Assembly: GCA_036477795.1 (NCBI GenBank)
Contig: JAZGDL010000378.1
Span: forward strand, 1 to 16,737
Source: JAZGDL01 sp036477795
GTDB lineage: Bacteria > Planctomycetota > Phycisphaerae > UBA1845
Direction of reading: 5' to 3'
DNA length: 16,737 nt
A model generated the notes under the pieces. The model was not told the DNA's origin, ran no database searches, and saw nothing but the letters and a program-made list of their open reading frames with translations. The position numbers were made by a program, and so were the translations under genes. Shown piece after piece: positions 13,600-16,737 of the stretch. How positions within the stretch are numbered: the stretch's first letter is position 1; each line of letters starts with the position of its first letter.

Positions 13600-14668
13600 C
13601 CTAATTGCCGTCGCCGGCGGATGTGCCGACCGGAGCGAGGCGGTGGTTGTCTATTGCAGCGTCGACGAGACCTTCGCGCTACAGATTCTTGACGCCTTCG
13701 AGCAGAGCACCGGTATCGACACCCGCACCGTGTTTGACAGCGAAGCCGGCAAGACCACCGGCCTGGTCAACCGCATCCGCGCCGAACGCGGTCGTCCGCG
13801 GGCCGACGTCCTGTTTTCCGGCGAGCTGTTCAACACCATGGCTCTGGCTGATGAAGGTCTCTTGGCCGCCTATGACTCACCAGCCGCCGCCGACATCCCG
13901 CCGCGATACCGCGACCCGGCTCATCGATGGACCGCCATAGGACTTCGCGGCCGGGTGCTGGCCTATGACCCCAAACGCACCTCGTCCGACCAATTGCCCG
14001 ACAAGTGGGAAGAGTTGGCCGACCCGCGATTCGCATCCCGGCTAGCGCTGGCCAATCCCATGTTCGGCACCACCCGCGGCCACGTGGCTGCCATGTTCGC
14101 CTGTTGGGGAGAAAAGCGGGCCCGCGACTTTCTGACCGGTCTTCATGATGCGGGGGCCCTTATCGTCGACGGCAACAGCAGCGCCGTCCGGGCTGTCATC
14201 GACGGCCGCGCCGACATGTGCATGACCGACACCGACGACGTATGGGTCGCGCAACACGACGGCGCCTCGCTGGACCTCAAGTATCTGGACATGGGCGACG
14301 GCGGCACCTTGTGGATACCCTCGACCGTCGCTCTCATAAAAGGTCGAAGGTCGGAAGGTCGAAGATCGGAAGGTCGAACGCAGACCTTTGACCTTCCGAC
14401 CTCCCACGCACGACGCCTGGTCGATTTTCTGGTGTCAGCCGAGACGGAAGCCATCCTGGCCCGTTCCCGATCGCGCAACGTGCCGGTCCGCCCCAGCCTG
14501 CGCCGGGCGCTGGGCATGGAAACACCAATCGTTCACCAGTTTAGCGGTGGCGCGCGCGACACCCAACCCCACGCGTTGCATCCCCTGGGAAGTGCAACCT
14601 CATACGCCAAGATCGCCGCGCAATTGGAAACGAGCATTCGGGCCGTTCGGGAAATCCTGCTCAAGTGA
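13559..14668 (+). CDS. ABC importer solute-binding lipoprotein (iron-type)
   Basis: This is about 369 residues, a periplasmic type-2 solute-binding protein of the Fe3+/FbpA class, anchored by lipid. The start is uncertain: GTG 13559 gives a compact lipoprotein signal (MPSCLRAYSALFTLLIAVAGGC, lipidated C22), but GTG 13541, GTG 13514 and TTG 13505 are also in frame. The mature part opens VVVYCSVDE and includes VLFSGELFNTMALADEG and WEELADPRFASRLALANP, typical of the family. The iron-binding tyrosine pair of FbpA (NxYY-type) is replaced by TDTDD at 223-227, so the ligand may differ. Residues about 262-281 (GRRSEGRRSEGRTQTFDLPT) are an in-frame repeat insertion in a loop before the last helices, and GGARDT at 330-335 is a second. 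GTG of the permease overlaps its stop by 4 bp. Confidence 0.75.
   Translation: MPSCLRAYSALFTLLIAVAGGCADRSEAVVVYCSVDETFALQILDAFEQSTGIDTRTVFDSEAGKTTGLVNRIRAERGRPRADVLFSGELFNTMALADEGLLAAYDSPAAADIPPRYRDPAHRWTAIGLRGRVLAYDPKRTSSDQLPDKWEELADPRFASRLALANPMFGTTRGHVAAMFACWGEKRARDFLTGLHDAGALIVDGNSSAVRAVIDGRADMCMTDTDDVWVAQHDGASLDLKYLDMGDGGTLWIPSTVALIKGRRSEGRRSEGRTQTFDLPTSHARRLVDFLVSAETEAILARSRSRNVPVRPSLRRALGMETPIVHQFSGGARDTQPHALHPLGSATSYAKIAAQLETSIRAVREILLK
14340..14402. repeat. aaggtcg / gacctt repeat inside the solute-binding gene (module delta, copy 2)
   Basis: Units aggtcgaagg, tcggaaggtcg and aagatcggaaggtcgaa face cctttgaccttccgacct. A perfect 13-bp stem joins 14348-14360 to 14390-14402. It is the same family as 2467-2533, but here it is translated in frame as an Arg/Gly/Ser-rich loop. 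Confidence 0.8.
14540..14564. repeat. Palindromic repeat, copy 2, inside the solute-binding gene
   Basis: It differs from 11477-11501 at one base in 25 (ggtggcgcgcgcgacacc instead of ggtgtcgcgcgcgacacc). It encodes FSGGARDT in the C-terminal part of the protein, in the same frame that gives GVARDT in the redoxin. Confidence 0.75.
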
Positions 14669-16215
14669 CCGCCCGCCGGTTGTGCAAGGTTTTCGTTTCT
14701 GTAGGCTTGCTCGCCTATGCCGCCGTCATCCTAGTGCCCATGGTTGCATTCGTCGTGCGGGTGATCTGCGACTGGGGAGCACTGGCAGACAAGCTGCCAG
14801 TGGCACCCACCGAGCAGGGTTTTTTTCTATCTGAGCGACAGTGGGCCCTCATGCTAAAGACCTTCGCACTGGTGACAGCCGCTGTCATCGCGGCGCTAGT
14901 CCTGTCACTGCCCGCAGCTTACGCCGTCGGCCGTTCTGTTCCTCCGTCCCTTCGTCCCTTCGTCCCTTCGTCCCTACTCTTCACTCTAGTCGTTCTGCCC
15001 TTGCTGCTTTCCCCCATGGTCCTGACCTTCGGCTGGCAGAGTTTCTGGAAGCCCACGGATTCGAATCCGTGGGATTCCTGGGCACCCTACGCCCGATGCG
15101 TCTGGAACTGGGCGTCGTGGGCCTGGCCCATCCCGGCCATTATCATAGGCTCAGGATGGTCCCGCATCGGCACTCGCGCTTATGAGTCAGCCCTCTTGGT
15201 CTCATCACCTGCCGCCGCCTTCATGGCGGCGGTTATGCCCAACCTGCTGCGGCACGTGCTGGTCAGCGCGTTGATTCTTGGCGTGGTTTTTCTCGGCGAA
15301 TACACCGTCCCCCATGCCCACGGCCTGATCGTCATCGCAACTGAAATGTTGGCAACCAGTGTAAGCGTCTCGCCCGCCGAAGCCCTACGCCTGTCATGGC
15401 CGTTGATCGTCCTGCTGTTCTTGCTGATGCTCTTCATTCGATGGTTTCTATCGTCGTCGCTGCACCCCCGTGACGACGCCAGGCCTATCGATGCCGTCCG
15501 TTCGTTCAGAGGCGCAACCGCTGTCGTCGTCGGCATGCTCGTTGTCACCGTTGGGTTTCCCATCGTGCGCCTGGCCTGGCGTTCAACTCTGATCGCGGAA
15601 ATGGTCGAGGCCCTTGCCACCTATCATTCCGAGCTGCTGGGCACACTCGCCGTTTGCCTGGCCGTGGGAATCGTGATCTCACTCATCGGCGTAGCCTGCG
15701 CCGCCAATGATCGTTGGCTGATCGCAGGCATTGCCACAGCCTGCCTGCCCGCCCTCGCGCCGGGGGCTCTCGTTGGCGAAGCCGTCCTGGCTGCCTACCA
15801 GTCCATCGACTGCATATACAACTACTGGCCCATCGTGGTCATCGGGCTCACCGCCCGCTACACCTGGATCGGCCTGTTTGCCGCCTGGCTGGCCGTCAGA
15901 TCGGAATCAAAAGACATGATCGACAGTGCCGCCCTGGACGTCGCCGACTTCCCCACCGCGCGAATCATAGTGACCATGGGCGGCCATTGGCCGGTGATAC
16001 TCTGCGGCGGCTTCATCGCCTCAGCGATGGCCATGGCGGACGTGGCCGTGGTCACCATCGTGCAGGTCCCGGAGCCGCGAATGATCTCCACCATCCTCAT
16101 CGAGAAGTTTCATCGCTTCGAAACGCCCATGCTGGTGGCCATGAGCCTTTGGATGGTGGCCGCCGTCGCTCCCGGCGCTATACTGGCAGCCATAGTCTTT
16201 GGGCGCCGAGGATGA
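14665..16215 (+). CDS. ABC importer double permease (FbpB-type)
   Basis: This is a 516-residue inner-membrane permease with about 12 hydrophobic helices in two similar halves, as in Fe3+/putrescine-type FbpB proteins. GTG 14665 overlaps the upstream stop (GTGA), giving translational coupling. Two cytoplasmic EAA-like loops are visible: YESALLVSSPAAAFMAAVMP in the first half and IDSAALDVADFPTARIIVTMGG in the second. These dock the ATPase, which is not in the window. Two stretches look inserted. Residues 93-107 (VPPSLRPFVPSSLLF region) come from the octad repeat. Residues 130-137 (PTDSNPWD) come from a perfect palindrome at 15052-15073. The first insertion continues into a membrane helix. The stop TGA overlaps the start of the NHL lipoprotein gene by 4 bp (ATGA). 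Confidence 0.85.
   Translation: MTARRLCKVFVSVGLLAYAAVILVPMVAFVVRVICDWGALADKLPVAPTEQGFFLSERQWALMLKTFALVTAAVIAALVLSLPAAYAVGRSVPPSLRPFVPSSLLFTLVVLPLLLSPMVLTFGWQSFWKPTDSNPWDSWAPYARCVWNWASWAWPIPAIIIGSGWSRIGTRAYESALLVSSPAAAFMAAVMPNLLRHVLVSALILGVVFLGEYTVPHAHGLIVIATEMLATSVSVSPAEALRLSWPLIVLLFLLMLFIRWFLSSSLHPRDDARPIDAVRSFRGATAVVVGMLVVTVGFPIVRLAWRSTLIAEMVEALATYHSELLGTLAVCLAVGIVISLIGVACAANDRWLIAGIATACLPALAPGALVGEAVLAAYQSIDCIYNYWPIVVIGLTARYTWIGLFAAWLAVRSESKDMIDSAALDVADFPTARIIVTMGGHWPVILCGGFIASAMAMADVAVVTIVQVPEPRMISTILIEKFHRFETPMLVAMSLWMVAAVAPGAILAAIVFGRRG
14941..14987 (+). repeat. cgtccctt octad repeat inside the permease gene (module beta)
   Basis: Three full cgtccctt units and a partial one are followed by ctactcttcactct. 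14942-14960 equals 1161-1179 exactly. Read in frame it gives a Pro/Ser/Arg loop and then SLLFTL, the start of a hydrophobic helix. Confidence 0.8.
15052..15073. repeat. Perfect 22-bp palindrome inside the permease gene
   Basis: cccacggattc (15052-15062) is the exact reverse complement of gaatccgtggg (15063-15073). It encodes PTDSNPW in a loop between helices. No second copy is visible in this window. Confidence 0.7.
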
Positions 16216-16737
16216 TCATGCGCAATCTGAACGACAGGCTGGAAAGCCTGTCCCACATAACCTGTATGTGCCTGATCCTGCCGCTGGCCGCCTGTGACCC
16301 ACCGCCGATGACGCCCAACGGCGTGGTGGGCGTCATCGGCCGGCAGGGTATGGGACCGGGCGAGTTCGGGTACCCGCGGGCTATCGCTTCCGGGCCCGAC
16401 GGAAAGATCTACGTCGTCGATAAGACCGCACGCATTCAACGCTTCGACGCTGATGGAAACTTTGAAACCCTCTGGTCCATGCCCGAGTTCCGTGCCGGTA
16501 AGCCCGTGGGACTCACCGTCCATCCCGACGGGCGGGTCTTCGTCGCCGACACGCACTATCACCGCGTCATGGTCTTTGATTCCGACGGCAACGAGCTGGC
16601 CCGGTTCGGCGAGCGCGGCAACGGAGACGGCCGGTTCCAACTACCCACCGACGTCGCCGTCGACGCCGAGGGCCTCATCTACGTCAGCGAATACCACGGC
16701 AACGACCGCGTGACGCTCTGGAGGGAGACTTCCGTCG
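16212..16737 (+). CDS. NHL-repeat lipoprotein, N-terminal part
   Basis: The frame is open to the window end (at least 175 residues). ATG 16212 overlaps the permease stop by 4 bp. A lipoprotein signal ends LILPLAAC (lipidated C28), followed by a Pro-rich linker. From about residue 42 come six-bladed-propeller NHL units: GVIGRQGMGPGEFGYPRAIASG, DGKIYVVDKTARIQRFDADG, DGRVFVADTHYHRVMVFDSDG and FGERGNGDGRFQLPTDVAVD. NHL propellers bind partners or act as scaffolds; the role beside an importer is unknown but tight coupling implies a shared task. The signal region (residues 7-17, NDRLESLSHIT) is encoded by a dispersed hairpin repeat at 16233-16252, and the linker by a 13-bp stem hairpin at 16305-16339. 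M19 would be a rival start but is too short a signal. Confidence 0.75.
   Translation, partial: MIMRNLNDRLESLSHITCMCLILPLAACDPPPMTPNGVVGVIGRQGMGPGEFGYPRAIASGPDGKIYVVDKTARIQRFDADGNFETLWSMPEFRAGKPVGLTVHPDGRVFVADTHYHRVMVFDSDGNELARFGERGNGDGRFQLPTDVAVDAEGLIYVSEYHGNDRVTLWRETSV
16233..16252. repeat. Module epsilon hairpin inside the NHL gene
   Basis: gacaggct (16233-16240) pairs with agcctgtc (16245-16252), loop ggaa. With the following cccaca it is the reverse-complement form of the hairpin at 7617-7640. It encodes part of the signal-peptide n-region. Confidence 0.7.
16305..16339. repeat. 13-bp stem hairpin inside the NHL gene
   Basis: ccgatgacgccca (16305-16317) pairs perfectly with tgggcgtcatcgg (16327-16339) around a 9-nt loop. 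It covers the linker between the lipidated cysteine and the first NHL blade. Confidence 0.7.

Noticed and set aside
1..16737. tRNA or rRNA genes
   Set aside because: No cloverleaf-like GGTTCGAATCC arm in context or rRNA-like stretch was seen. The gattcgaatcc at 15058-15068 is part of the palindrome in the permease, not a T-arm.

Overview
The window reads as bacterial chromosome of high G+C, most likely from the Planctomycetota (Phycisphaerae-like), though no rRNA or marker gene confirms this. The pointers are an exported protein with an IPTL/VPSL-type C-terminal sorting tail, a CarboxypepD_reg-thioredoxin fusion, a large coiled-coil membrane protein, an NHL-repeat lipoprotein, sparse Shine-Dalgarno sites and intergenic spaces full of heptad/octad repeats and small hairpins.

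Layout. 1-2468 (+): the tail of a heavy-metal P-type ATPase, a MEMO-like (AmmeMemoRadiSam system B) protein and a ROK-family sugar kinase. 2543-4924 (-): a large exported protein with a C-terminal VPSL sorting tail, and a small membrane protein carrying the same motif in its middle. 4925-5329: divergent spacer. 5330-7592 (+): a tandem universal stress protein closely coupled to an ArsB/NhaD-type ion transporter. 7593-7906: a hairpin cluster with a 16-bp tandem repeat. 7907-9537 (+): an overlapping pair, an ABC/AAA ATPase plus a small TOPRIM-like acidic-motif protein, resembling a split OLD/PARIS-type defence module; sampled lines of the ATPase gene are lower in G+C. 9593-11584 (-): an exported CarboxypepD_reg/TlpA-like redoxin. 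11749-16737 (+): a coiled-coil membrane protein, then a tightly overlapping ABC-importer group (solute-binding lipoprotein, double permease) running into an NHL-repeat lipoprotein cut by the window end. The importer's ATPase is not in the window.

The most unusual signal is the repeats. The same short modules (attgcgg heptads, cttcgtcc octads, gaatagcg/attcgct arms, aaggtcc/gacctt arms and several perfect palindromes) occur both between genes and inside genes. Where they lie in genes they keep the frame. They supply a signal-peptide core, a transmembrane segment, surface loops and several stop codons. This resembles Rickettsia palindromic elements or cyanobacterial STRR repeats, but here several unrelated modules do it within 17 kb. 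The ATPase/TOPRIM-like pair and the twin VPSL-motif genes are the other main points of interest.
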